Assembly: GCF_014172405.1 (NCBI RefSeq)
Contig: NZ_WNXC01000006.1
Span: 288,420-352,419, forward strand
Direction: 5' to 3'
DNA from: Pedobacter gandavensis
GTDB lineage: Bacteria > Bacteroidota > Bacteroidia > Sphingobacteriales > Sphingobacteriaceae
DNA: 64,000 nt
The notes under the pieces are model-generated. The model ran no database searches. It had not been told where the DNA came from and saw only the letters and a program-made list of their open reading frames with translations. Made by a program: the position numbers and the translations under genes. Position 1 is the stretch's first letter. Each line of letters begins with the position of its first letter. Shown in pieces: positions 55,501 through 62,644 of this stretch.

Positions 55501-58500
55501 GCCGATAGCCATCATGCTGGTAATGCTATTTAATGCGATGGCATTGGTGCTCAACTCAGGCACATCGAAAGTGGTAAATTGTAATTCATTTACCGCATAA
55601 GCAGTACCGGCACTATTGGAGGCAAATGCCCTCACATAATATATCGTACCTGGCAATAAGGCAGTCATGGTCATTGAGAAATTACCCGCTCCAGATGAAT
55701 TTATTCTATTGGTGGTTGAAGCTTCCGGATCAAAACCTTTAATGGTGCTCCATACCAAACCACGATCGCTAATCACTGCGCCACCATTGCTGGAGATCTT
55801 ACCACCACTGGTTCCGGTAATTCCTTTAGATCCGCTGCTTGCAATTGTTGTGCTCAGGGTAGCCAATACTGGCGGTGACGTTACAAACTGTTGCACATCG
55901 CCATAGGCAATCCCCGCGCTATTCATCGCGTATGCGCGGATATAATAAGTTGTATTTCCCAGTAAATCGGTTAAACCATGAACAAAGCTTCCGATTCCCA
56001 AACCACCATCCGTATGTGCATCTGCCGTAGTTGGCATCCCTGTGGTGCTCCAACAAATACCGCTTTGAAGTACTGGTGTTCCACCATCGGCACTGATATG
56101 ACCACCACTACTTGCCGTATTGGCGGTAATTAAACTGGCTGGCAAAGTGCTTAAAGTAGCGATAGTAGCAGTGGTAAAGCTCAATTCATTTCCATAAACC
56201 ACACCGATATCATTGATGGCATAAGCACGGACATAGTATTTTGTTAAAGGACTTAAGTTTTTAATTTGCGTAGAAAAAACCCCTGTCCCCTGACCGCTTT
56301 CTTGGGCTTCATCTGTGATTTCCGGATCACCAGTGGTGTTCCAGCAAATCCCTCTTGAAGTGACAGGGCTTCCACCATCATTGATCACTTCCGCAATGCT
56401 CGTAGCGGTTACTCCGCCAATATTTTCTATTTTCAGCGTCTTGATTTCCGGTAATATTGCCGGAGCGGTTCTAAAAATTTCTTGATTTCCGTAAACTATT
56501 GCTCCTGCATTTCCTGCATATGCACGAACATAATAAGTGGTACTACCGGTTAAGCCCTTCAGGTAACTGACAAAACTTAGTTCATTGCCTTCATTTGGGA
56601 TCACCTGATCTGCAATAGTTGGGTTTGGTCCTGTCCCCCAGGCAACACCTCTGAAGGTGATTGCTGAACTACCAGGGTTTACAATTTTACCTCCTGTGCT
56701 GGCACTAACACTAGTCAGCTCCGTAATTTCTGAAGTGTTTAAGCTGATGTAAAGTGGGGTAGTGAAACTCAGTTCTTTGCTATAAGTAGTCCCGGCGCTA
56801 TTGCTTGCATAACCTTTCACATAGTAAACTGTGCCTGGTAATAACCCTGCCAGTTGCACATTAAACTCCCCAATATCGTCGGGATTAGTTATCGCCGATT
56901 CCTGGTGTTGATAATTCAGCCGATCTGTACTGAAGGCAATTCCTTTGGAGATGATTGGAGCACCCCCATTGTCCTGAATCCAAACCTGAACCATTGCTTT
57001 GGTATCGGCAATGTCCTTTACTGCGATGGTATTGTTTGTTAAAACCGGAGGTTGTACCGGTCCTGAAATAAAAGTAAGCAGATCGCCATAAGCCTTTCCA
57101 AACCTATTTTCTGCGTAAGCACGCACATAGTAAAGGGTATTTCCCATGAGGTTGCTCAGGAAACTTTGATAAGTACCTGTGCCCAACCCATCTTTGATAG
57201 TTGTGCTGGTCTGTTGATTTTGTGGATCGCCTGGATCGCCTATTTGGCTCCAATATACCCCTCTGGCGGTGATGTCGGCATCGCCATTGCTGGTGATAAT
57301 CCCACCTCCTGTTGCCGTTCTGTTGGTGATTGCAGAAATTGCTTGTGTACTCAATTCAGGGATTCCTGGAAGGAGCGTGAAAGTCTTATCGGCGCCATAA
57401 ACAGTGCCAACTACGTTAGTCGCGTATGCCCGTAAATGATACACCGTATTCGGTTCCAAACCGCTGACCATACTAGTAAACACCCCTAAACCACTACCGC
57501 TGTTACTACTTGCAGCATTGCCTAGTGTAGGGTTTTCTGCGGTACTCCAAACCAGTCCACGGGAAAGTACTACTGCACCTCCGTCTGTAAGAACCTGGCC
57601 GCTACCTTTAGCGGTATTGTTAAAGAAAGAACCTACGGTAAGTGTGTTTACTGTTGGGTAACCAGGTGTTTGGAATACCTCTTCGTTACCATAAGCAACG
57701 CCTACATCGTTTACTGCATAGGCGCGTACGTAATAAGTACTGAGCGGGCTTAAATCCTTAATCATACTGGTAAAACTTCCGGTACCATCGCCAACAACCG
57801 ACTGCTCTGTTTTTGTGCTTAGGTCTATGGTTGGCATTGGATTCGTACTCCAGCAAACCCCTCTTGCAGTAATTTGTGCTCCACCATTGGTGCTGATTAA
57901 ACCGCCACTGTAAGCGGATACCCCAGTTATTCCATTCGGTTTACTGGTAATAATCAATGCTTTTCCATTGGTAATAAAACTGGTCTCCGAAGTATAGGAT
58001 GTCCCGGCACTATTGCTGGCATAGCCTTTCGCATAATAGGTAGTTCCGGGAAGCAGGTTGCTTAGGTTTGACACAAAGATCCCGATATCTGAAGGGTTAA
58101 TCGTTTCCGAAGCCTGATGTGTCCAATTGATCTGGTCAGTACTCCATAAAAACCCACGTTCAGAAATAACTGCCCCACCATTATTTAAGATATTGACTTT
58201 TCCTGTAGCAGAATGATCGGTGATATTTGTCATCGTTACCGTTGCCGAGCTCAGTACTGGCGGCACGGGTGGCGGCGTAGTAAAGCTCAGTAAATTGCCA
58301 TAAGCAGTACCCATCACATTGACTGCATATGCCCGTACATAATAGGTGGTATTCCCTAATAAGCCCACCAAGGAACTTGGGAAAACACCTACTCCTGAAC
58401 CATCGTTAGTCATGATTGCATCTTTATCATCGGCAGGATCTCCTTTGATGCTCCATCGGATACCACGGGAGGAGACCGGGCTACCTCCATCATCAGTAAT

Positions 58501-59451
58501 CTCCCCACCACTAATGGCATCGATACTCGTGATGGCATTTACAGGTAAGGTAATAATAGTTGGCAGGTCGTAAAGCGTCGTGAAAATTCTATCTTCACCA
58601 TATACCGTTCCCTGGCTATTGGTAGCATAGGCGCGCACATGATAGGTGGTGTTTTGAAGTAAATTGCTTAACGTTCCTGTAAAATCACCTAATCCGCCAT
58701 CTGTCACCAGGCTTACAGTTTTAGTATTTAAACTGATGTCTGGATTTGGATTGGTGCTCCAACAAAAGCCTCTTATGCTCATGTCTGCACCACCATTACT
58801 CATCACTTCTCCATGCCCTAGAGCAGTAGTTCCTTTAATATCGGTAACGGCAAGGGTGGAAACTTCAGCCACGCATTTTAAGTCTTGCCAGATCAGCCCA
58901 TCAAAATACCTTATCGATTTCGAACTGGCATTGAGGTAAAAAGCACCGGTATGGATGGTAATAATGGCTGGGTCTGAAAGTAGAATCGGGAGTTTAAAAG
59001 TTTGAGCTGCTGTTCCTGACTCAAAACCACTACTTGGTGTAAATATACTTTTACTCAGGTCTTGAATCTTTATCCAGGCATTGCCATTATAGATCATCGC
59101 TGCTTTATGGATGGAAGAAAAATAAATGGTGCCTTGTTTATTGCTATTTGCCGGGTCTTTGTTGAGCACAGGCAAATAGGGAATCCCCTCCTTCACCATG
59201 AAATAATCTTCGGCACTTACCGTTTGCATGGTATTGGTACACAGATTTTCCCAATTTGTACCATTATAAATTAAGGGCTTCCGCTGAATACTACTGTAAA
59301 CCAGCATTCCTGTTTTCGGCTGTTGGATGGTGGTTTGATCCAGTACGGCCAACTGCGGAATTCCGTTTAAAACGCTAAAATATTGTTGAGCAAAGACCTC
59401 ATTTCCAAGAAAAAGTAAAAATAACAATACAGGATAAAGGAACTTTTTCAA
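47422..59451 (-). CDS. Giant repeat-containing surface protein with FISUMP modules, 4009 aa
   Basis: A signal peptide (1-21, cleavage near FAQ) follows a TTG start; no ATG fits. Three short modules ending in YNGTNW-like motifs occupy about 22-195. About 21 fibronectin-like repeats of ~100 residues follow (about 195-2300), each with a DGG, an RG-hydrophobic-W-S/N-T strand and a TTYYVRAYATN...GT-YG strand. The last ~1700 residues alternate five further such repeats with six FISUMP modules (TIGR02145-like: GSGWRLPTGTEW, FWSS, VRCL). It ends in a FISUMP module without a recognisable T9SS sorting domain. Probably an exported adhesin or surface filament (inference). It is last in an operon after a PorP/SprF gene. 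Confidence 0.9.
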   Translation of the reverse strand: MKKFLYPVLLFLLFLGNEVFAQQYFSVLNGIPQLAVLDQTTIQQPKTGMLVYSSIQRKPLIYNGTNWENLCTNTMQTVSAEDYFMVKEGIPYLPVLNKDPANSNKQGTIYFSSIHKAAMIYNGNAWIKIQDLSKSIFTPSSGFESGTAAQTFKLPILLSDPAIITIHTGAFYLNASSKSIRYFDGLIWQDLKCVAEVSTLAVTDIKGTTALGHGEVMSNGGADMSIRGFCWSTNPNPDISLNTKTVSLVTDGGLGDFTGTLSNLLQNTTYHVRAYATNSQGTVYGEDRIFTTLYDLPTIITLPVNAITSIDAISGGEITDDGGSPVSSRGIRWSIKGDPADDKDAIMTNDGSGVGVFPSSLVGLLGNTTYYVRAYAVNVMGTAYGNLLSFTTPPPVPPVLSSATVTMTNITDHSATGKVNILNNGGAVISERGFLWSTDQINWTHQASETINPSDIGIFVSNLSNLLPGTTYYAKGYASNSAGTSYTSETSFITNGKALIITSKPNGITGVSAYSGGLISTNGGAQITARGVCWSTNPMPTIDLSTKTEQSVVGDGTGSFTSMIKDLSPLSTYYVRAYAVNDVGVAYGNEEVFQTPGYPTVNTLTVGSFFNNTAKGSGQVLTDGGAVVLSRGLVWSTAENPTLGNAASSNSGSGLGVFTSMVSGLEPNTVYHLRAYATNVVGTVYGADKTFTLLPGIPELSTQAISAITNRTATGGGIITSNGDADITARGVYWSQIGDPGDPQNQQTSTTIKDGLGTGTYQSFLSNLMGNTLYYVRAYAENRFGKAYGDLLTFISGPVQPPVLTNNTIAVKDIADTKAMVQVWIQDNGGAPIISKGIAFSTDRLNYQHQESAITNPDDIGEFNVQLAGLLPGTVYYVKGYASNSAGTTYSKELSFTTPLYISLNTSEITELTSVSASTGGKIVNPGSSAITFRGVAWGTGPNPTIADQVIPNEGNELSFVSYLKGLTGSTTYYVRAYAGNAGAIVYGNQEIFRTAPAILPEIKTLKIENIGGVTATSIAEVINDGGSPVTSRGICWNTTGDPEITDEAQESGQGTGVFSTQIKNLSPLTKYYVRAYAINDIGVVYGNELSFTTATIATLSTLPASLITANTASSGGHISADGGTPVLQSGICWSTTGMPTTADAHTDGGLGIGSFVHGLTDLLGNTTYYIRAYAMNSAGIAYGDVQQFVTSPPVLATLSTTIASSGSKGITGTSGGKISSNGGAVISDRGLVWSTIKGFDPEASTTNRINSSGAGNFSMTMTALLPGTIYYVRAFASNSAGTAYAVNELQFTTFDVPELSTNAIALNSITSMMAIGGGTMINNGGTEVTSSGICWSTSPQPTINEQHSSNNAGTGVFSLAINGLLGNTTYQVRAYAINSVGIAYGAVQTFKTQPAILATLSTNPAILTSASTATVGGTILSNGGALVTTRGFVWSTDANFNPDTITENKTIETGDFTGSFSTKLTGLAEHSVYYVRAYIVNSAGTTYGNIVSFITPQKPVLTTTYAIATGSTVAKAGAEINNDGGSAIAARGMVWSLNPVFNADTITVNKTYHGGGNGAFESNLNQLKANTTYYVQAYATNAAGTSYGNLLSFKTDPPVLATLSTKATTGTTGFSTITGGNISNDGGAETTTRGMVWSTQAGFRPDTISQQKTVQPGVGIGGFSSVITGLKAGTTYYIRAYVNNSVGTAYGNELSFITPIRPTLTTIPVAVSSAGITAVGGGTIISDGAATIINQGVVWSTLPNPMLGTANETSYDMGNGSTFRSTLIKLEPTTLYYVRAYASNSEGTAYGNELTFTTPAVLPTITTSYITPSSKTSATTGGQITKDGGAAITNRGVVWSTDKNFNPDTELLNRTNDGQGIGSFNSEVTGLKMSIAYYVRAYAQNAAGTAYGNQVKVTLFPTAPVLNTEEVTSLGGFSATSGGTITSDGGADVIQKGLVWSIKTNPTIYDNISYHWYGMDPFISTMTGLTPNILYYVRAYAQNNIGVAYGVERSFLTNAFPTLSVTTAVTNINATTATSGGDITDDGRTPILARGLTWNTTGNPTLESSAKTVDNTTVGIGKFTSHISGLIDNTTYYIRAYATNAVGTTYGSQVSATTLPVTLPTIQTSSATEIKSSSAVSGGHITDDGGMSVTERGICWSTNPDPTTALITKLKDTNAGTGGFAIKFDGLTSGTTYYVRAYAVNIKGTAYGDQQQFTTAMLLPVISKVQIDEMTSTTAKVSAEIISDGGDVISASGLVWNTTGNPEVGIDQMIPGELKKGTFSRVVAGLEEGPVYYIRAFAINSVGTVYSDEVNTFKVCPPSFTVMHVAGLNGAPVTKTVTYNVVSSNLSGSAKCWITQNLGADQPANAANDGRESSSGWYWQFDNMQGYKNKAAVRTPATVWQIGKRDAADWQAINDPCRLLLGSGWRLPTGTEWSKTGDGPKKWIGLNDAYQSELKLHGAGVIMINSGGMDRFGREHYFWSSSAEGATYGNSRYATVGISGMLAIDKGYGASVRCLLETPTQQSPSVSNVVISAMTNNQTDATAGVTLDGGSPVTDRGLVWNTTGMPTFSDHVIPSGQGVGSFKSTLSSLSEGVDYFVRAYATNKIGTTYSLVETKFRLCPPSFTVAHIAGVNGAPVSKTVTYNVVSSDLSGGPRCWITQNLGADQPANSATDARESSSGWYFQFDKIQGYKSDGAVRTPATWEIGKRDAADWQAVNDPCRLLLGSGWRLPTGTEWSNVGEGTKKWLGLNEAYQSELKLHAAGAILTTTQSLDRFGREYYFWSSSAAGATLGNSRYATVNLSGMIVLDKGFGFSVRCLMEAPILEAPSISNVVISAMTTNQADATSVITLDGGTPVTARGLVWNTTGMPTFADHVIPSGQGVGSFKNTLSGLSEGVDYFVRAYATNKLGTTYSPMETKFRLCPASFTVAHIAGLNGAPVTKTVTYNVVSSDLSGASRCWITQNLGADQPASSPTDARESSSGWYFQFDRIQGYKSDGLVRTPATTWETGKRDAADWQAVNDPCRLLLGSGWRLPTGTEWTNAGDVMAKWLGFKDAYQSELKLHAAGVIMITTLSLDRFGSEYYFWSSTAAGATLGNGRYATVNRSGMIALDKGYGNSVRCIMENPIISSPTISNALVVSMATSQAEVTAGVALDGGSPVTARGLVWNTTGMPTLADQVVASGTGVGAFKQTLTGLSENLTYFVRAYATNELGTVYSGSHTVLRLCPSFTIQHIAGINGAPVTKTVTYNALSTDLSGERKCWITQNLGADRAAISATDDTESSAGWYWQFNRLQGYQSAANGRTPNTTWNTSITENADWTSANDPCVQQLGSGWRMPTMTEWTNAKIKTNWKNVYDAYNSDLKLHAAGFLHYQNGGINRRGTEGYFWATTQSTPSLGGNIYFAGTVSDVAYFDKIYAWSVRCLRGAVVNSVPTVSKVVIPAAMVLQGNAQSKGVIMNDGGMPLKAKGFVWNSTGNPDLKDQVIAVNDASYDMTASLTGLKEGTTYYVRAFATNDLGTAYSPEVTSFEICPTTFTAFHEAGINGAPTSKTIIYPIVNSDASGTAKCWIGQNLGATKQATGLTDGTEAAFGWYWQFNRSQGFEYNGGRTPASTWNAINTENSDWTVGNDPCSLLLGAGWRMPTQTEWANTTSGTQNWKTDADAYNSSLKLHKTGFLADLNGTSGGRGVSGFYWSSTQNKTANSTAWYLALENNKTETIGSGTKPSALPVRCLRDQIIESIPSVNKVSFSSLSTSSVEVKAIALSDGTLQITDRGFVWNTTGKPTMNDHLVSNGNGIGPFNNTISGWLKDQDYYLRAYATNAKGTAYSEVDTKINLGCVPITISHQAGVNGAPVSKTVTYKTWEDLDGSAKCWLSQNLGADQQATGLTDVTETNVGWYWAFNRSQAFQHTAGLRTPASQWVSVNAENSDWLPANDPCTMMLGVVWRMPTATEWSIVAPRFLQLKLNQAGFLADANGNSGGRGVSAFYWSSTQNTANTAIGLYMSAAAGSAQVLSAGTKPSGLPIRCLKN
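52560..58880 (-). repeat. About 21 tandem fibronectin-like repeats
   Basis: Each ~300-base unit encodes a ~100-residue beta-sandwich-like repeat with a terminal Y-x-R-A-Y-A-x-N strand. Higher-order order is visible: units 1-4 resemble units 5-7 and 9, and units 10-11 resemble 12-13, so blocks of two to four units were copied together. Confidence 0.85.
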
Positions 59452-59487
59452 TAGGATGAGTGGTAATTTTTATACTATAGATTTGAT

Positions 59488-60396
59488 TTATTTTTTTCCT
59501 TCGTTAAACAGTTTAATCTTGATATTGATCTCAAAATCGCCACCGGTACGTTGGCGTTCTCCAGCCAGCTGACTGGTATAATAACCTTGAATAATGTACC
59601 TGTCGTAAGCTACCCCTACGCCAAACGTAGAGCTCTTATCGCTATGGTACATCCCTAAAAAGGAAAGAATATTGTTTTCCAACTTCACATTTGTACCCAG
59701 GTCCCAGATATTATCAATGTCTTTTGCGCCTCTAAAACTGATCTTTGGTTCAATAGAAACGACATCCAGACTGGTACCGATTTTATAAGAAGCGGCAACA
59801 AAATAAGTAGAACCATCTACGGTATTCTGATCGTCCTTTTGCATGAATTTTTTAAGGTTGGGTAAAGCACCTTGCAGGGTGAACCTTTCGTTGGTAAAGG
59901 CAATTCCGAAATCACCATCAATAAATGGTTTACGCTGATTGAAGTTCTGGGCAGAAATATCATCTGGTGCAGCAATAATGTTATTGTTGTCCAGTTTTTC
60001 TTTCATCACCCCAAGAGAAACTCCAAAATGCAGGCTTCTGTTATCACCATTTAAAGACAGGTGATAGGCATAAGTTCCCATTACGCGGGTACGTCCGATA
60101 AGTCCGGCATTGTCATTGTAAACAGAAAGACCTAGTCCAACTTTTTCATAGCGGTAATCACCGGTTACGGCCATAGTTACTGGCGACCCTGGAATGGATC
60201 TCCATTGATTGCGGTAACTCATGTTCACATTTAAGCCTTCCGTCATCCCAGCAAATGCCGGGTTACTGAGGTATTGATTTTCATAATACTGGGTACCCAA
60301 TGGTCTGATCTGAGCCAGTGCATTTTGCCCTGTAGTAAATAGCCCCATCATTATACCTCCACCTACTAAAATCCTCCGCATTACTAATTTCATCAT
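59488..60396 (-). CDS. PorP/SprF-family type IX secretion system outer-membrane protein
   Basis: About 302 residues from ATG 60396 (a TTG two codons upstream is also possible). A signal peptide ends near LAQI. The family start QYYENQYLSNPAFAGM and the 14-strand-like barrel pattern identify PorP/SprF. Members are needed for secretion or surface attachment of T9SS cargo and are often encoded next to a protein with a type B sorting domain, as here (CHU_C protein ends 17 bases upstream). The giant repeat gene follows 36 bases downstream. Confidence 0.92.
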   Translation of the reverse strand: MMKLVMRRILVGGGIMMGLFTTGQNALAQIRPLGTQYYENQYLSNPAFAGMTEGLNVNMSYRNQWRSIPGSPVTMAVTGDYRYEKVGLGLSVYNDNAGLIGRTRVMGTYAYHLSLNGDNRSLHFGVSLGVMKEKLDNNNIIAAPDDISAQNFNQRKPFIDGDFGIAFTNERFTLQGALPNLKKFMQKDDQNTVDGSTYFVAASYKIGTSLDVVSIEPKISFRGAKDIDNIWDLGTNVKLENNILSFLGMYHSDKSSTFGVGVAYDRYIIQGYYTSQLAGERQRTGGDFEINIKIKLFNEGKK

Positions 60397-60412
60397 GATC
60401 AATTTTATATGA

Positions 60413-61174
60413 TTATTTGTCTCTTACTATTGAAATAAACCCTGTTTTTTTAGATTTCCCGGAATCTATGGTCAGGATATAATAATAGGTATCCTCTTGT
60501 AGGGGAATCCCGTTAAACATCCCATCCCAGGAATTGTCGTATCCAATCATGGTAAATACCACTCTCCCCTCGCGGTCAAAAATCCTCAACTCATTGTTTG
60601 GATAGAGCTGGATATTTTTAACGATCCAGGTATCGTTTTTGCCATCCCCATTGGGGGTGATCATATTGTTCGCTTCCAGGTCTGCATAAGGTTTAGCTAC
60701 CGAAGCGGCCATACTTACTGCGGTGAGGTCTGAAAGCAGGATTGCTTTGGCAAACAACTGACCGATATACCGCTGTTCCGGATTCACCACACTTTCATTA
60801 ACCTGGATAAAATCTTTGGCATTGTTACTGGTTATCGGCGAATAGGTCAGCACTAAATTTTTGCCTTCATTGCCATTCAGTTCCACATCTTCATAACCAA
60901 GTGCCAGCTCCCCTTCAAAGCTGACCGCTCTGCTGAATCTGTACATCCTTTGAATGCTATTGAATTTTGGAAAAATCACCACATTGGGCTGTTTGCTAAC
61001 GGTTAGGTTGTTCAGAAACCAGTCGTTGGTTGGTACCAGTGTTAATCCTTCCGTGCTGAATACGGTACCATTTTGAATAAAAAGACCTTCCGAATTCACC
61101 TTTAATTGTGCTTTCGATACTGCAGTTGTTAAGAGCAGAAATCCGATAGCCAGTGATGCGATTATTTTCATCAT
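60413..61174 (-). CDS. T9SS type B sorting domain (CHU_C) protein
   Basis: 253 residues. A signal peptide (about 1-22) and a beta-rich N-terminal domain (about 23-160) are followed by a gliding-motility-associated C-terminal (CHU_C) domain at about 168-253, with NMITPNGDGKNDTW, LRIFDREGRVVF and YYYILTI. This domain directs export by the type IX system and surface attachment. The short passenger has no recognised function. It is immediately upstream of a PorP/SprF partner, the usual pairing. Confidence 0.92.
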   Translation of the reverse strand: MMKIIASLAIGFLLLTTAVSKAQLKVNSEGLFIQNGTVFSTEGLTLVPTNDWFLNNLTVSKQPNVVIFPKFNSIQRMYRFSRAVSFEGELALGYEDVELNGNEGKNLVLTYSPITSNNAKDFIQVNESVVNPEQRYIGQLFAKAILLSDLTAVSMAASVAKPYADLEANNMITPNGDGKNDTWIVKNIQLYPNNELRIFDREGRVVFTMIGYDNSWDGMFNGIPLQEDTYYYILTIDSGKSKKTGFISIVRDK

Positions 61175-61204
61175 TATTTTTTGATTTATCCGTGTAATAC
61201 GGTA

Positions 61205-62641
61205 TTATTTCATTTCTGCTTCCAACTGCGCTACAGTTTCCGGCAAGCCCACAATTTTGTTAGTTTTGGCATCTACCAATACCATCGTTGGCGTAGACAG
61301 CACAAAATAGGCTGCAGCTTCCGGGCTTCTAATTCCTTGTTCCGCTCTTTTATGTTTGAAAGCGCTCAGTTTCAGTTTTGCTTTTTCCCATGCCGGGATT
61401 TCTGTTTCTGTTTCATCCAGACTGATGGCAAATACGTCCATCATTTCAGTTTTCACAGGGTCTTGGTACCAAGGGTGTAATTTCTCCATGAGCTCCTTAC
61501 AATGCTGGCAGTCGGCCGACCAAAACAGCACAAGCTTGTATTTTGCTTCTGTTTTAAAATCATGGAAAGGCACGCTTTTACCGGAAGCTAATTTCCAATT
61601 GAAGTTAGGCGCCACTGAACCCACTGTTAGTGTCTCTATCCCTTTCAGACGCTGCTCAATTGCTTTTCTTTTGCTCGTCTGGCACAATGGATCATTCAGG
61701 TAAGGCTCCAGCATTTTAATGCCGGCAGTCATGTTGAAACTTTCAAATCCGTTATAGAAATAATCAACCATCCAACCGTAAACCTGAGGGTTTCCCAGTT
61801 TTGCTTTTTCAATCGCTCGTTTTCCGGCAAGTGTAAATAGCGAATCACGGAGTTCCATTGTGGTCGACATCGAGCCATAGATGTTCACGTATTTATTCAT
61901 CCATTCCTTGATCTCATTCGTTTTGATGATGGCTGGATTTTTAAAGTTCATCCCATCAAAATAATGTGCAATCACAGAGTTCAAGCGGTCTTTTTCTGTG
62001 CCGTTCCAAACGATTGGTGGGATGTGTTGGAAGACGAAAGTATTGCTGACAAAACTGCTCTTATATTGTTCAGTTTGCCCGGCAATCCATTTATTGTATT
62101 GCTCGCGTCGGCCATCATATTCTGTAGTTCCCATTTGGAAAAACTTAGACGTTGGCTGATCATAATTCATCAGAAAATTTTGTAATAAACCCAACTGTTC
62201 TCTTTTCTTGAAGTTCTCCATGGCGAAGCGGGTCATCAAGGTATTTTCCTTTTCGTCCTTTTGGAAATAAGTGCTATCTGGATTGGTTAGCGCTTTCGGT
62301 TTCGCCCAGAGTTCCAGGTTCTGATCATTAATAAAAATGTGTTTTTCTGAAGGATAAGGATTGCTACTTTCCTGCTCCTGGAAATCAAAACGCAATACAA
62401 ATTCTGCTGGCAACAGTGCTTTAGGAATGGTCAATGTTGCTGTTTCTCCTTTGTTAATTGAAGGATGCTCTACTACCGTTTTAATGGAAGGACCGGTTAA
62501 AGAAAGTAGACTGATCTTGCTTTTAGCCACCCCAGACAAATGTATCTTTAAACTGACATCCTGGGCCTGTGTAGCTAAAGTCATCATGCCCGATAAGGCA
62601 GTGATCAGAAGTACGTTTTTAAGTGGATTTATGGTCATCAT
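61205..62641 (-). CDS. Thioredoxin-fold (TlpA-like) exported protein
   Basis: About 478 residues from ATG 62641; a TTG lies one codon upstream. A signal peptide covers about 1-25. The N-terminal ~330 residues include a beta-sandwich like the DUF4369 region and helical parts. A C-terminal TlpA-like thioredoxin domain (about 340-479) carries CQHC in FWSADCQHCKEL and the cis-Pro region STPTMV. It may form or repair disulfides in the Cys-containing FISUMP modules of the giant protein (inference). It follows the S74 gene with no gap. Confidence 0.88.
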   Translation of the reverse strand: MMTINPLKNVLLITALSGMMTLATQAQDVSLKIHLSGVAKSKISLLSLTGPSIKTVVEHPSINKGETATLTIPKALLPAEFVLRFDFQEQESSNPYPSEKHIFINDQNLELWAKPKALTNPDSTYFQKDEKENTLMTRFAMENFKKREQLGLLQNFLMNYDQPTSKFFQMGTTEYDGRREQYNKWIAGQTEQYKSSFVSNTFVFQHIPPIVWNGTEKDRLNSVIAHYFDGMNFKNPAIIKTNEIKEWMNKYVNIYGSMSTTMELRDSLFTLAGKRAIEKAKLGNPQVYGWMVDYFYNGFESFNMTAGIKMLEPYLNDPLCQTSKRKAIEQRLKGIETLTVGSVAPNFNWKLASGKSVPFHDFKTEAKYKLVLFWSADCQHCKELMEKLHPWYQDPVKTEMMDVFAISLDETETEIPAWEKAKLKLSAFKHKRAEQGIRSPEAAAYFVLSTPTMVLVDAKTNKIVGLPETVAQLEAEMK

Positions 62642-62644
62642 CAA

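Noticed and set aside
47422..59451. CRISPR array or intergenic repeat array
   Set aside because: Repeats are about 300 and 900 bases, all coding in one frame, with no short identical repeats separated by unique spacers.
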